Source: Roseibacillus persicicus (GTDB lineage Bacteria > Verrucomicrobiota > Verrucomicrobiia > Verrucomicrobiales > Akkermansiaceae). Taken from it: 64,000 nucleotides of DNA. The first letter of the stretch is position 1, and every line of letters begins with the position of its first letter. Location of the stretch: NCBI RefSeq assembly GCF_014651675.1, contig NZ_BMXI01000018.1, positions 1-64,000 of the forward strand, written 5' to 3'. Positions 53,015 through 62,150 of the stretch are shown here, one piece after another. The translations under genes were made by a program, and so were the position numbers. A model generated the notes under the pieces. It had not been told where the DNA came from and did not search any database. It saw only the letters and a program-made list of their open reading frames with translations.

Positions 53015-54526
53015 TCAGAAACTCTGGTAATCCAATCCCAAGCGCTGGATGGCGGATTGGGCGAGTTCGCGGTAGCGGTCGGCTTTGGAAGGGTCCTTAA
53101 GGTCTTCGTTGAAGTTGGGAATCATCTCCTCGATCTTGCGCCTCCCTTCCTCACTTTCGAGCATCTCGGGAAGACATTTCTTAATCACCTCCAGCACAAT
53201 ATGAACGGAAACCGACGCACCAGGCGATGCACCTAAAAGAGCGGAAATGCTTCGATCATCGGAAGTGATGACTTCGGTGCCGTAGTGCACGATCCCAGCC
53301 TCACCGTCTTCCTTTTTGATGGCCTGAACCCGAATCCCCGCATCAATGAGTTTCCAATCCTCCGCTTTAGCTCCGGGATAGAAGACGTGGAGCACGTCCA
53401 ATCGATCCTGCATTGATTGAGTCCCTTGCTGAACAAGGTATTTCACCAAAGGCAGGTTGCTCACCCCGACCTTGAGCAAGGTAGCCAAGTTGTGCGGCTT
53501 GACCGTCGAGGGCAGGTCGAGAAACGAACCTTTGCCATGCAAAAACTTCGTCGTCCACGAGGCGAAGGGGCCGAACAGCAAGGACTTCTCGCCATCTAAA
53601 ATACGGGTATCCAGATGCGGCACTGCCATCGTCGGCGCGGCCTCCAAGGCTTGCCCGTAGACCTTGGCCTGATGCTTGGCGATGACCTCGGGGTTCTTGC
53701 AAATGAGCCATTGCCCACCGATGGGAAAACCACCCAAACCCTGCGCCTGGGGAATTCCGGCCTTTTGCAAAAGCTGAAGACTTCCCCCACCGGCGCCCAC
53801 GAAGACGAATTTAGCGGAAGTGACCGTGAGCTCTTCGGTAGCGAGATTTTCCACCAGCACATCCCAGCCCCTCTCCGTTTTCTCCAGACCCACTACTTTG
53901 TGACCTGTGAGGGCACTGCAGTTCTCCTGCTCGCTCAGCCATTCAACGAGGCTCAAGGCAATCGCGCCAAAGTTCACATCAGTCCCCTCCTCCATGCGGG
54001 TCGCGGCGATGGGAACGTCGGGATCACGCTCATCTAACAGCAACGGAGCCCACGAACCGATTTCGCCCCGATCGGTGCTGTAAGTCATGCTCTCGAAGAA
54101 GTGATGATTCGCCATCCCCTTGTGCCGTTGGCGTAAAAACTCCACCTGCTGGTCGCCGTGGACGAAAGACATGTGAGCCACCGGATTGATGCAATCACGC
54201 GGATTGGCGATCATGCCCTTTTCCACCGCATAAGCCCAGAACTGGCGGGAAAACTCAAACTGCTCGAAAATCTTGATCGCGTTCGAGACATCAACCGAAC
54301 CGTCCTTTGCCTGGTCCGGGGTATAGCTCAACTCACAGATCCCCGCGTGCCCGGTCCCCGCATTGTTCCAACCATTGGACGCCTCCTTGGCGAACTCGTC
54401 AGTGACCTCGAGGAGTTGAATGGAGAGTTTGGGGTCCAGGGACTTGAGCAAAGCGCCAAGGTTGGCCGACATAATGCCGGAACCGATGAGGACAACATCG
54501 GTTTGAGACAGCTGTTTGGATGACAT
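53015..54526 (-). CDS. mqo: Malate:quinone oxidoreductase
   Basis: Membrane-associated FAD enzyme that oxidises malate to oxaloacetate and reduces quinone, a citric-acid-cycle step that feeds the respiratory chain. The 503-residue protein begins MSSKQLSQTDVVLIGSGIMSANLG (FAD-binding loop) and has EASNGWNNAGTGHAGICELS, typical of Mqo. ATG 54526 is chosen; an upstream in-frame frame adds 35 atypical residues. Its 3' end is next to the right end of the tandem repeat element. Bases 54527-54734 hold no gene. Confidence 0.95.
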   Translation of the reverse strand: MSSKQLSQTDVVLIGSGIMSANLGALLKSLDPKLSIQLLEVTDEFAKEASNGWNNAGTGHAGICELSYTPDQAKDGSVDVSNAIKIFEQFEFSRQFWAYAVEKGMIANPRDCINPVAHMSFVHGDQQVEFLRQRHKGMANHHFFESMTYSTDRGEIGSWAPLLLDERDPDVPIAATRMEEGTDVNFGAIALSLVEWLSEQENCSALTGHKVVGLEKTERGWDVLVENLATEELTVTSAKFVFVGAGGGSLQLLQKAGIPQAQGLGGFPIGGQWLICKNPEVIAKHQAKVYGQALEAAPTMAVPHLDTRILDGEKSLLFGPFASWTTKFLHGKGSFLDLPSTVKPHNLATLLKVGVSNLPLVKYLVQQGTQSMQDRLDVLHVFYPGAKAEDWKLIDAGIRVQAIKKEDGEAGIVHYGTEVITSDDRSISALLGASPGASVSVHIVLEVIKKCLPEMLESEEGRRKIEEMIPNFNEDLKDPSKADRYRELAQSAIQRLGLDYQSF

Positions 54527-54734
54527 GAACAAATGGTTGATTAGGCAGGTCCAGCATGCTTGCGAGACCCGTAGGGTCCGCGTCCATATACCAAGGGCAA
54601 AGCGCTCGCAAGGCCTCCACCACAATCCCACGAAATACTTCTTTCGCTTCTTCCTCCGCGAGCAGTCCTTCGCTCGCCCCCTCTCAATTTACCTTGCCCC
54701 CCGACAGCCTTTTCCCAAGCATGAACTCAAGCTC

Positions 54735-55241
54735 ATGAAGAAGATTTTACTCCTTGCTGCGGCCCTTTTAGGCATCGCTGGATATCTATACTTTCACTTC
54801 TCGACCCCTCGAGTCTTGGAGAGACGCTTGGACTCCCTTCTCGACACCATGAGCTTCGGCGTAGTGACGCTGAAAGATATGGAGAAAGAAGGAGACGACT
54901 TCGCCTCGCATTTTGCCCCCGAGATTGTCTTTTCAGGCTCAGGAAACGAAATCGTTGCCGGCTCAGCCACCCCGGACAGCATGAAAGATCTTTACCTCAT
55001 GCGATTCCGGGTAGCCTCAAAAAGCGCGAACGCAACCACCAAGGGAGATGTATCCATTACCGTTCTCTCGGCCGATCGTGCGGAAATGAAGGCAACGATC
55101 GACGTTAACATCATCCTACGGGACAACACGTCCTACCCCCAAGTCATGCCCGTTCATCTCGTTTGGGAAAAGATAAACGGAAAGTGGGTCATAGCCGAAG
55201 TCCAACTTCTGGAGCCCACTGACGGAGGAATCAACGCCTAA
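54735..55241 (+). CDS. Membrane-anchored NTF2/SnoaL-like protein
   Basis: A 168-residue protein with an N-terminal signal/anchor (KKILLLAAALLGIAGYLYF) and a domain whose strand pattern (SADRAEMKATIDVNIILRD, then HLVWEKINGKWVIAEVQLL) resembles NTF2-like/DUF4440 small-molecule-binding folds. The conserved WEKINGKWVI is often seen in such proteins. The start at ATG 54735 gives the anchor at the N-terminus. Function is unknown. Confidence 0.55.
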   Translation: MKKILLLAAALLGIAGYLYFHFSTPRVLERRLDSLLDTMSFGVVTLKDMEKEGDDFASHFAPEIVFSGSGNEIVAGSATPDSMKDLYLMRFRVASKSANATTKGDVSITVLSADRAEMKATIDVNIILRDNTSYPQVMPVHLVWEKINGKWVIAEVQLLEPTDGGINA

Positions 55242-55289
55242 GTTAGAGGATTCAAAGCGCTTCACCGCTGCCCCTCAGCGAGGAAAGAA

Positions 55290-55330
55290 GCCTTCGCGCA
55301 ACTGTTACCCGAAGGCTCGACTGACTTTTT
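55290..55330 (+). terminator. Probable terminator ahead of rpoN
   Basis: Stem GCCTTCG/CGAAGGC (55290-55296 with 55310-55316) and 13-base loop, with a T run at 55326-55330. It would end the NTF2-like transcript. The T run overlaps the rpoN -24 region. Confidence 0.5.
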
Positions 55331-55346
55331 GGCATAAAAACTGCTT
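55329..55346 (+). promoter_or_regulatory. Sigma-54-like promoter upstream of rpoN
   Basis: TTGGCATAAAAACTGCTT has GG at 55331-55332 and GC at 55343-55344, ten bases apart, in the TTGGCA...TGCT context. It is 46 bases upstream of the rpoN ATG. If functional, rpoN controls itself. The overlap with the T run of a hairpin is a caution. Confidence 0.55.
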
Positions 55347-55391
55347 TATTTCTGGTGTAGTCGAAAATTTCAGCTATTGATCAACCACGTC

Positions 55392-56792
55392 ATGGCTGGT
55401 CCAGCACTCTCCCAGAACCTCTCCCAATCCCAAACGCTCGCACCTCAGATGCGGCAGAGCTTGGAGATTTTGCAGGCTAACACTCTGGAGCTTTCGCAAC
55501 TTCTACGCCAACAGATTGAGATTAATCCAACTCTGGAAGACATCACCGAGAGCGACTCAATCGAGGACCTTGATTTCGACGAGCCCGATGAGGATGATTT
55601 CGACGATCACTTCGATAGCTACGACGATGATCTCCGAGACCTTGCCATCATGGAAAACCGGAATCTGGGGAGTAATCCGGATTCCGAGGAGCGCCGCGAA
55701 TTTCTCTACAACTCCCTCGTTGCCCCAGAAAGCTTGGCCAGCCACTTGCTCAATCAGATTGAAGAGTCCGCATTAGCCGAGGATTTGCGTCTCGCCTGCA
55801 TGGCGCTCGTGGGCAATCTCGATGAGCGCGGATTCTTTGCCGAGCCTCCCGAAGAGCTGGCCGCCCGGCTGGAAATTCCCGGGGAGATGATGGAGGATGC
55901 CCTCGCTCTTTTGCACACTCTGGACCCGCCCGGCATTGCAGCTCGCAATCTGCAGGACTCCCTTCTTCTTCAACTCGAACGTCTCGGTCTGGCCGATTCA
56001 CTGGAACACCGAATTATTTCCACACACCTCGATAACTTGGCCCGCAAGCAATACCCGCAAATCGCCCGCGCCATGAAGGTAACGGTCGACAACGTGGCCC
56101 GCGCGGCAGAGCACATCGCTGCCTTGGACCCTTCACCTGGAGCCATCTTTGACGGGACCCGGAACCCCGTCATCTCCGCCGACGTCCGCATCATTCGCGA
56201 TGAAGTAGGGCAATGGGTCGCTCAGTCCACCAACGAGAATCTCCCCCGGCTCCGGATAGCCGACAGCTACAAGGACATGCTGTCCTCCACGCCCGACAAA
56301 AAGGTTCGCTCCTACCTTCGGGATCAGATCCGCGATGGGCGCGTTCTCATCCGGGCCCTGGACCAAAGACAGGACACCATCATTGCCATCACGACAGAGA
56401 TCATCCGCCATCAGCCCGACTTCCTCGAAAAAGGCTCGCGCCACCTTCGTCCGCTAACCATGAACGATGTCGCGGACACCATCGGCGTCCACCCCACAAC
56501 CGTATCCCGCGCTGTAGCAGGAAAATATGTCGAAACGCCACAAGGCATTATCGAGATGCGGAAGTTCTTTGCCACTGGATACCAGACCTCGGGAGGAGGC
56601 GACGTCTCCAATGCCGGGGTCCGCCAGACGATTCAGGACATCATCAGCAACGAGAACCCGCAGAAGCCCATGTCGGATTCTGCGATCGAGAAAGCACTGA
56701 ACGCACAGGGCATCAAGGTCGCCAGACGAACAGTGGCCAAATACCGGGAGCAGCTCAACATCCTCCCCTCTCACCTACGCAAGACCTACTAG
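55392..56792 (+). CDS. rpoN: RNA polymerase sigma-54 factor
   Basis: The alternative sigma factor recognising -24/-12 promoters and needing an enhancer-binding ATPase. ATG 55392 gives 466 residues; a TTG at 55377 would add five. The Gln/Leu-rich region I (SQNLSQSQTLAPQMRQSLEI), an acidic linker (about 50-85, many Asp/Glu), the core-binding and helix-turn-helix parts (VHPTTVSRAVAGKYV), and the RpoN box ARRTVAKYREQLN are all present. No enhancer-binding protein gene is in the window. Sigma-54-like sites occur upstream of rpoN, glnII and a PEP-CTERM gene here. Confidence 0.95.
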   Translation: MAGPALSQNLSQSQTLAPQMRQSLEILQANTLELSQLLRQQIEINPTLEDITESDSIEDLDFDEPDEDDFDDHFDSYDDDLRDLAIMENRNLGSNPDSEERREFLYNSLVAPESLASHLLNQIEESALAEDLRLACMALVGNLDERGFFAEPPEELAARLEIPGEMMEDALALLHTLDPPGIAARNLQDSLLLQLERLGLADSLEHRIISTHLDNLARKQYPQIARAMKVTVDNVARAAEHIAALDPSPGAIFDGTRNPVISADVRIIRDEVGQWVAQSTNENLPRLRIADSYKDMLSSTPDKKVRSYLRDQIRDGRVLIRALDQRQDTIIAITTEIIRHQPDFLEKGSRHLRPLTMNDVADTIGVHPTTVSRAVAGKYVETPQGIIEMRKFFATGYQTSGGGDVSNAGVRQTIQDIISNENPQKPMSDSAIEKALNAQGIKVARRTVAKYREQLNILPSHLRKTY

Positions 56793-56801
56793 GCACGAGC
56801 C

Positions 56802-57626
56802 TTAGCGACGACGGCGCGACAACATGGCCAGACCGCTCAAAGACACGAGCAACATCGAGCTCGGCTCGGGGACGGCTTGGGCCGCAGCGATGGTAGGATT
56901 GGTCACGCTGTTGGCGATACTACTTTGGATCGCCGCCGAAACCGCGGGAGACGGATTCACGAAAGGAATGCTCCCGACTACCGCAACCTCTCCATTAACC
57001 CCTCCGCTGACCACATTGGACTCGTAGTAAGATTCAATCGCCGCCTGCCGCCCCGCAGCATTGTAGACTACGGAATTGATGACATCGACTCCACTGGAAA
57101 GAGCTGTATCCCGCGCAGCCTGAACTTCGCTGGGTCCATCGCTGAAAAGAAAAAAACCGCCATCTTCAATCACTGTCATTTGGCTCAGGGTTCCCTCGAA
57201 GGTGGAGCTGGCAATCGAAGCCGCTCCGGAGCTAATGGCATCCACATAGCTAATCCCTCCGAAAGAAAACGGAGCGGAAACATTTCTCACCGCATTCGCA
57301 AAGGTCTGGAGATCGCTCGAACTCGACATCTCCATCCATGGAATCGCAGTGGATGTCCCATTGGCGTTGAAAATCAAGACCGAGGACGCGATTTTCCCGT
57401 AAGGACCGGACGCAACGCTGTCGATGAAGCCCTGTTGCTCGAAGGCTTGCGCCACCCCCTCCATCATCAGGTCGAAACTGTTTTGCGAGAAAGTTTGCCC
57501 ATCCACCAAGATCAGAATCTCCGAGTCCACCGGTGCCGCCATCGCGGTAACCGACAGCGCAAGCACAGAGAACGCCGAGGCGAGAGTTTTGGAGGCTGAA
57601 CAACCTGCAGAAAGTTTCGTCTTCAT
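56802..57626 (-). CDS. PEP-CTERM protein with a DUF1194/VWA-like domain
   Basis: A 274-residue exported protein: signal peptide (about 1-30, ending AMAA), a DUF1194-type von Willebrand A-like domain (ILILVDGQTFSQNSF, then YGKIASSVLIFNANGTS) and the C-terminal exosortase sorting signal VPEPSSMLLVSLSGLAML followed by RRRR. The usual MIDAS DxSxS reads DGQTF, so metal binding may be lost. The exosortase would transfer it to the envelope or extracellular matrix. A sigma-54-like promoter lies upstream at 57682-57700. Confidence 0.85.
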   Translation of the reverse strand: MKTKLSAGCSASKTLASAFSVLALSVTAMAAPVDSEILILVDGQTFSQNSFDLMMEGVAQAFEQQGFIDSVASGPYGKIASSVLIFNANGTSTAIPWMEMSSSSDLQTFANAVRNVSAPFSFGGISYVDAISSGAASIASSTFEGTLSQMTVIEDGGFFLFSDGPSEVQAARDTALSSGVDVINSVVYNAAGRQAAIESYYESNVVSGGVNGEVAVVGSIPFVNPSPAVSAAIQSSIANSVTNPTIAAAQAVPEPSSMLLVSLSGLAMLSRRRR

Positions 57627-57681
57627 GATTTTTAAGAAAATTAAACAATCATGACACGTTTATCAACCTGTTTTGCAACAG

Positions 57682-57700
57682 AATGCAAAAACCAAGCCCT
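57682..57700 (-). promoter_or_regulatory. Sigma-54-like promoter of the PEP-CTERM gene
   Basis: On the minus strand AGGGCTTGGTTTTTGCA has GG at 57697-57698 and GC at 57685-57686, ten bases apart, with the TTGCA -12 element intact but a weaker -24 context (GGGC instead of TGGC). It is about 60 bases upstream of the start codon. PEP-CTERM genes are known to be under RpoN/PrsR control in other bacteria. Confidence 0.5.
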
Positions 57701-57783
57701 TTCGAATCCCATCACCTTCGGATTCCCAAAAAATTCTTCGCCCAAACGAACTGAACACGAGGAAGTTCAGTCCTCCAAAAACC

Positions 57784-58485
57784 TCATTTCAAAGGTCCCT
57801 TTTCACCCAGTAAACTTCGATCCTTTGAAAGCAAATCGACCAGAATCTTCAGATCCAGGTCCTGAGACTCGGATCTCTTGGTGTAGCCTGTCGAGGAGTT
57901 CGACACGATGCCTTCCAATCCCCCTTGATCTGTTTCGCGCAAGGGAACATCCAGTCCCCGAATCAAATCCGGCAGCGATTTGCGCTGTCCTATAGACTTG
58001 ATGACCTGAAATGAGCCTGCCTCCAGAAAGTAGTCGATCACTTCCGGAGCATTCTGCACCCCACCATTCCAAACCCACCGAATCCGGTCGATGCTTTCGC
58101 CATTGGAGTGATAGAAATAATAGTGAGTGCTACTGCCATCCTCATAGTCGGTGGCCATGTGGGTCCACTCCAGCAAGCTGTAGCCAGGCAACGCAAACCA
58201 CTGACCACAGAGGTAGGAATACTCGGTCAGGGTAGAACGATTTTGCACTCCATTCCATAGCTGCCGTAGTAACGAGAGCGAAGCCGCGTTCCAGGGAAAG
58301 GCTGGTGTCGACCCGGCTCCCTCGCTCTCAAGCTTGCTTCGGTCCTTTGCCCAGATCCCAGCGACCTCATTGCCAGTGTCGAAGTAGTATGGTTCCGTAA
58401 AATCTTCTAGGCCCTGCTTCTTGGGTTCGCCTTGCAAACCCAATGTCAAACCTCCCCAAGCCAATGCGACGACTAAAGATCTCAC
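57784..58485 (-). CDS. Probable exported protein of unknown function
   Basis: A 233-residue protein from GTG 58485 with a signal-like start (VRSLVVALAWGGLTLG). An in-frame TTG or GTG further upstream is possible. The mature part is Tyr/Trp/Ser-rich (YEDGSSTHYYFYHSNG) with a single cysteine (YLCGQW). No domain recognised. It lies between the PEP-CTERM gene and lolD on the same strand, but the gaps on both sides are large enough to hold separate promoters. Confidence 0.55.
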   Translation of the reverse strand: MRSLVVALAWGGLTLGLQGEPKKQGLEDFTEPYYFDTGNEVAGIWAKDRSKLESEGAGSTPAFPWNAASLSLLRQLWNGVQNRSTLTEYSYLCGQWFALPGYSLLEWTHMATDYEDGSSTHYYFYHSNGESIDRIRWVWNGGVQNAPEVIDYFLEAGSFQVIKSIGQRKSLPDLIRGLDVPLRETDQGGLEGIVSNSSTGYTKRSESQDLDLKILVDLLSKDRSLLGEKGPLK

Positions 58486-58565
58486 ATGGGGCAAGTTACA
58501 AAAAACACGCTGGAAAGCTAGCAAAAGAAAGAACGGTCCTAGCCAGATAATCCAGAACGGTCGCT

Positions 58566-59228
58566 CTAGCCTTCAATCTTACCGTCCGTGACAATCAAAG
58601 TGCGGTCTCCGGTCTTAGCGAGGTCACGATCATGAGTGACAATGACCAATGTGGCTCCGATTCGATCGGATAGGTCGAAGAGATGCCGCATGACTTCAGC
58701 TCCGTTTCGTGAGTCCAAATTTCCAGTGGGTTCGTCGGCAAAAATGATCTTGGGCTCATTGGAAAGAGCGCGCGCAATCGCAACCCGCTGCTGCTCTCCC
58801 CCACTCAACTCGGCGGGCAGGTGGTCCAAGCGCTCACCCAGACCGACCAGAGTCAACAATTCGGTGGCGCGTTCCCTCGTCTCCTTACCGCCGATGAGGG
58901 AAGGAATCATCACATTCTCCAACGCACTGAGCTCCGGAAGGAGGAAAAAGCTCTGAAAAATGTAGCCTAGCGTCTGATTCCGAAAATTCGCCTGCTGCTT
59001 GGGAGGCAAACGATAGATATCCTTTCCCTCGATAGTCACCTTGCCCTGCTCGGGTCGCTCCAACCCAGCGAGGGTGTACATCAGAGTCGTCTTTCCCGCC
59101 CCGGATGGACCGCAGAGAAAAACCTTTTCCCCTGCTTCCACCTCCAGATTGACTCCACGGAGAACCTCCAGCTTCTTTTTACCCAAAAGGTAGCTGCGAT
59201 GGAGTTCGTTGGCTTCGATGAGAGACAT
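58566..59228 (-). CDS. lolD: LolD/MacB-type ABC transporter ATP-binding protein
   Basis: A 220-residue ATPase of the LolD/MacB/FtsE class. Walker A GPSGAGKTT (40-48), signature LSGGEQQR (141-148) and Walker B IIFADEPTGN (161-170) are intact. LolD powers release of lipoproteins from the inner membrane, but the partner membrane component is not next to it, so a MacB-type exporter is an alternative. accA follows on the left strand with a 71-base gap. Confidence 0.85.
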   Translation of the reverse strand: MSLIEANELHRSYLLGKKKLEVLRGVNLEVEAGEKVFLCGPSGAGKTTLMYTLAGLERPEQGKVTIEGKDIYRLPPKQQANFRNQTLGYIFQSFFLLPELSALENVMIPSLIGGKETRERATELLTLVGLGERLDHLPAELSGGEQQRVAIARALSNEPKIIFADEPTGNLDSRNGAEVMRHLFDLSDRIGATLVIVTHDRDLAKTGDRTLIVTDGKIEG

Positions 59229-59299
59229 GGCAAATAGAGACTAAGAAGGTTCCGGGCCCCAAACCTTTGGAGCACCCTGCAATTTAAGCAACAGCGTCG

Positions 59300-60271
59300 C
59301 TAGGCGAGCTCTTCGCCTTGCCAAACGCCGAAGTGACGGAACTTTTGGTAGCGCTCATCGCGGAGCTCTTCGCTGGACTTCTTGGCCAAGTCATCCAATT
59401 GCGTGAGCAACGCCTCCCGCAAGCTCTGGGCCGTCGCCACATGGTCGTGATGAGCTCCGCCCTCGGGCTCGGCAATCACGCCATCAATCAGTCCAAGCTC
59501 TTTCAAGTCCGGCGCAGCCAACTTCATCGCCTCCGCGGCCTCTGGGGCGTGCTTGCGATGCTTCCAAAGAATAGCCGCACATCCTTCCGGACTAATAACG
59601 GAGTAGTAAGAGTTCTCCATCATCAAAACCCGATTGGCGACGCCAATCCCCAAGGCACCTCCGGATCCACCTTCGCCCAATACGATTGCAATGACGGGCA
59701 CCTTGAGGGCCATCATGTCTCGCAGGTTGGCCGCGATGGCCTCCGCAATATTCCGCTCCTCGGCGCCGATCCCGGGAAATGCTCCGGGGGTGTCGATCAT
59801 CGCCACGATGGGCAGGTTGAACCGCTCAGCGAGACGCATCAAACGCATGGCCTTGCGATACCCCTCGGGATGGGCGCTTCCGAAATTATGCTCCAAATTC
59901 TCCTTGGTGTTACGGCCCTTCTGATGACCTACGACCACGCATCGATGGTCGCCGATTCGAGCCAAGCCTGCCGGCATCGCCCGATCATCCCCCACCAGTC
60001 GGTCGCCATGCAATTCACAGAACTCGTCAAATGACTTGCTGAGATAATCCAGAAAAAACGGCCTGTTGGTGTGTCGCGCGATTTGGACACGTTGCCATGG
60101 CGTGAGGTTTTCGTAAATCTGCTTCCGCGTCCCCTCCAACTTCCCCTGCAGGGCGTTCATCTCATCACCAAGGTCGAGGTTTTGCTCCTCGGCCTTCCGT
60201 CGTAGACCTTGGAGCTCCTCTTCGAGCTCCGCGATCGGCTTTTCAAATTCCAGTGGCTTTTCCATCCCCAT
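59300..60271 (-). CDS. accA: Acetyl-CoA carboxylase carboxyltransferase alpha subunit
   Basis: Transfers the carboxyl group from carboxybiotin to acetyl-CoA, giving malonyl-CoA. The 323-residue protein begins MGMEKPLEFEKPIAELEEEL (coiled coil), then ARHTNRPFFLDYL, IDTPGAFPGIGAEERN and VLGEGGSGGALGIGVANR. A strong GAGGAG ribosome-binding site precedes ATG 60271, one base after the upstream gene. accD (beta subunit) is not in the window. fabD, acpP and plsX continue the pathway. Confidence 0.96.
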   Translation of the reverse strand: MGMEKPLEFEKPIAELEEELQGLRRKAEEQNLDLGDEMNALQGKLEGTRKQIYENLTPWQRVQIARHTNRPFFLDYLSKSFDEFCELHGDRLVGDDRAMPAGLARIGDHRCVVVGHQKGRNTKENLEHNFGSAHPEGYRKAMRLMRLAERFNLPIVAMIDTPGAFPGIGAEERNIAEAIAANLRDMMALKVPVIAIVLGEGGSGGALGIGVANRVLMMENSYYSVISPEGCAAILWKHRKHAPEAAEAMKLAAPDLKELGLIDGVIAEPEGGAHHDHVATAQSLREALLTQLDDLAKKSSEELRDERYQKFRHFGVWQGEELA

Positions 60272-60272
60272 A

Positions 60273-61163
60273 TTACTCCTCGTCTTTATCCATCATGATT
60301 TCGATCTGATTGCCAACTCTTAATAACAGAGCAAGTTCTTCCACATCAGGCCGCGCCAAAAAGAATCCGTTCCCCTCGGGCAATTCATCTCCCTCGTCTG
60401 GCATCGCACGAATCTGCCAGCCTTGATTCTCCAACCAAATCACTTTCTGCGACTCGCGATAGGCTTCGGTGCTGGTGCTGACACTGCGGGTGCCCACCAT
60501 CCCTTTTTTGTCCTTCACCTTGGTTTGAATCACAACCTTGCTTTGGGAAGGCAGGCGAAATCTTTCAATGGGATACTCCTTAACGAATTCCTCCCGTCGC
60601 GGATTTTCCGAAATCGTCCGACGCAGGGTCAAGGCCTTGCGCTTGAGGTCAATCCGCATGTTAAAATTGAGAGCCACCATAAACAGCTCGTCGCCGGGAT
60701 GAATCTCGAGGCGCTGGAGATTGTTCACCACCATCATGCAGTCGAGGGTGGTCTCATACTTTTTGGCCAGGTTCAGAGGGAACTCGCCTCGCTTGACCAC
60801 ATGCTTCACCTTCCAGTCATTCTCGCCCGGAGCGAAAATTTCATCGAGGTAGATTTCCCCCAAAATCCGGCGGGCATCCTTGGCCGCGGGTGAACCGGGG
60901 CTGAAGTTAATGATGAAGTGGAGCTTCTCCTTCGCCTGCTCGAAGTCACCAGTGGCAATCAGCTCCGCCGCTCTCTGCGAAGCCCGATCTCCCGGCTCCA
61001 CGTCCGGCAACTTATTCGCCTCCAGGTAGAGGAGCATCTCCTGATTATTGCGCTCGGGCACCGCCATCTCGAGCTGGAATCGCTGCACAAGGAAGGCCGT
61101 AGCGGCCATCACGGCCAAGACCCCGAACGCGGCAACTCCTTTGCAAATTGTGGAAAATCTCAT
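60273..61163 (-). CDS. LysM-domain membrane-anchored protein
   Basis: A 296-residue protein with an N-terminal membrane helix (about 10-27, AAFGVLAVMAATAFLV) and a helical (TPR-like) segment at 55-110. Residues about 115-165 are LysM-like: HVVKRGEFPLNLAKKYETT, then MMVVNNLQRLEIHPGDEL, which would bind peptidoglycan. The remaining part is beta-rich and unassigned. The stop codon is one base from the accA start, so the two are translated close together. Confidence 0.7.
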   Translation of the reverse strand: MRFSTICKGVAAFGVLAVMAATAFLVQRFQLEMAVPERNNQEMLLYLEANKLPDVEPGDRASQRAAELIATGDFEQAKEKLHFIINFSPGSPAAKDARRILGEIYLDEIFAPGENDWKVKHVVKRGEFPLNLAKKYETTLDCMMVVNNLQRLEIHPGDELFMVALNFNMRIDLKRKALTLRRTISENPRREEFVKEYPIERFRLPSQSKVVIQTKVKDKKGMVGTRSVSTSTEAYRESQKVIWLENQGWQIRAMPDEGDELPEGNGFFLARPDVEELALLLRVGNQIEIMMDKDEE

Positions 61164-61183
61164 ATTGGCATGCCCCCCTGGAA

Positions 61184-61714
61184 CTAAAGAAGGCCCTTTC
61201 GCTTGAAGTCGAAAAGATTAATTCTCTTCGACTTCGAAATCATCTCCATGGCGAAGCGCAGAAGGCAAATCTCCCAAGCGTCATCAACCCCCTCAATGAC
61301 AGCCTGCATGGGCCGCCCTTCGGCCTTGGCCTGGTCGACCAGCCGCCCTCGGACCACGTCGATAGGCTCATGGATCAAGTCCTCCGTCACTCCGCTCCGC
61401 TTGAATTGAAAACCATATTGCAGGAACTGGGGCAACTGCCCCTCTTTCTCCATCCAATCGAAGAGCTTTTTGGCATGGTCGCCAAAACCTTCTGCCGAAA
61501 TTTCTTCAAACCCCTCGGGGCGAATGATTTGCGGTTGAGACGCCTCCACTTCCCCTTCCCTAATTCGCACCTGCCCCACTTGATCCATCGGCTCGCTCAA
61601 AAATTGGAACTCGAAGCGGGTGGAGGTGAAGGTGTCGATTCTTCGATCAGGCTCGTAGAGCACTCGAGTTGTCTCGAGTGCATACTGGACGGTGTCAGGA
61701 GAATGAGGTTGCAA
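61184..61714 (-). CDS. Conserved-looking protein of unknown function
   Basis: A 176-residue cytoplasmic-type protein without a recognised domain; many acidic and aromatic residues (FEFQFLSEPMD, KKLFDWMEKEG). Start assigned at TTG 61714 for lack of an ATG; the first internal Met is at residue 43, so the true N-terminus is unsure. It is 20 bases upstream of the LysM gene on the same strand and may share its transcript. No other evidence of function. Confidence 0.55.
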   Translation of the reverse strand: MQPHSPDTVQYALETTRVLYEPDRRIDTFTSTRFEFQFLSEPMDQVGQVRIREGEVEASQPQIIRPEGFEEISAEGFGDHAKKLFDWMEKEGQLPQFLQYGFQFKRSGVTEDLIHEPIDVVRGRLVDQAKAEGRPMQAVIEGVDDAWEICLLRFAMEMISKSKRINLFDFKRKGLL

Positions 61715-61776
61715 GAGAAAAAGGTCGTTCAGTTCGCCAGTTGGTCAAACTGTGAAATCCTGTGCCTTGAGAACAG

Positions 61777-61804
61777 AAAAGGCGGATCCGACTCGGATCC
61801 ACCT
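61777..61804 (-). terminator. Rho-independent terminator after acpP
   Basis: Near-perfect stem AGGTGGATCCGA/TCGGATCCGCCT (one G-T pair, 4-base loop) followed on the minus strand by TTTTCT, 31 bases past the acpP stop. Confidence 0.85.
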
Positions 61805-61834
61805 CTTGAAATCTGTTTTCAGTTTGAGTGAATC

Positions 61835-62077
61835 TTACTCTCCAGCCTTGTCGACGTAGGCGAGGATGTCGCCCATGCTGGTCAATTTTTCAGCTTCATC
61901 GTCGGGAACCTCGATACCGAACTCCTCCTCGATGGCCATAACCAGTTCGACCGCATCCAGCGAGTCTGCGCCGAGGTCCTCCATCAGCTTGGCCTCGGGT
62001 GTAACTTGGTCTTCGTTGACGCCGAGTTGCTCGACGATGATATCCTTGATTCGTGCTTCGTTCGTTTTATCGGACAT
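61835..62077 (-). CDS. acpP: Acyl carrier protein
   Basis: The 80-residue carrier of growing fatty acyl chains. Ser39 in the [11 protein letters not shown] motif takes the phosphopantetheine arm. High Glu/Asp content and length are as expected. It has its own terminator, while fabF or fabG, its usual neighbours, are absent here. Confidence 0.96.
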   Translation of the reverse strand: MSDKTNEARIKDIIVEQLGVNEDQVTPEAKLMEDLGADSLDAVELVMAIEEEFGIEVPDDEAEKLTSMGDILAYVDKAGE

Positions 62078-62150
62078 AGGGTCTGTTCAGTAGTTGAGTG
62101 TGGGGGGAAGGATTACGCGGCTCTTTCTGAATTGGCAATGGCGAAAATCA

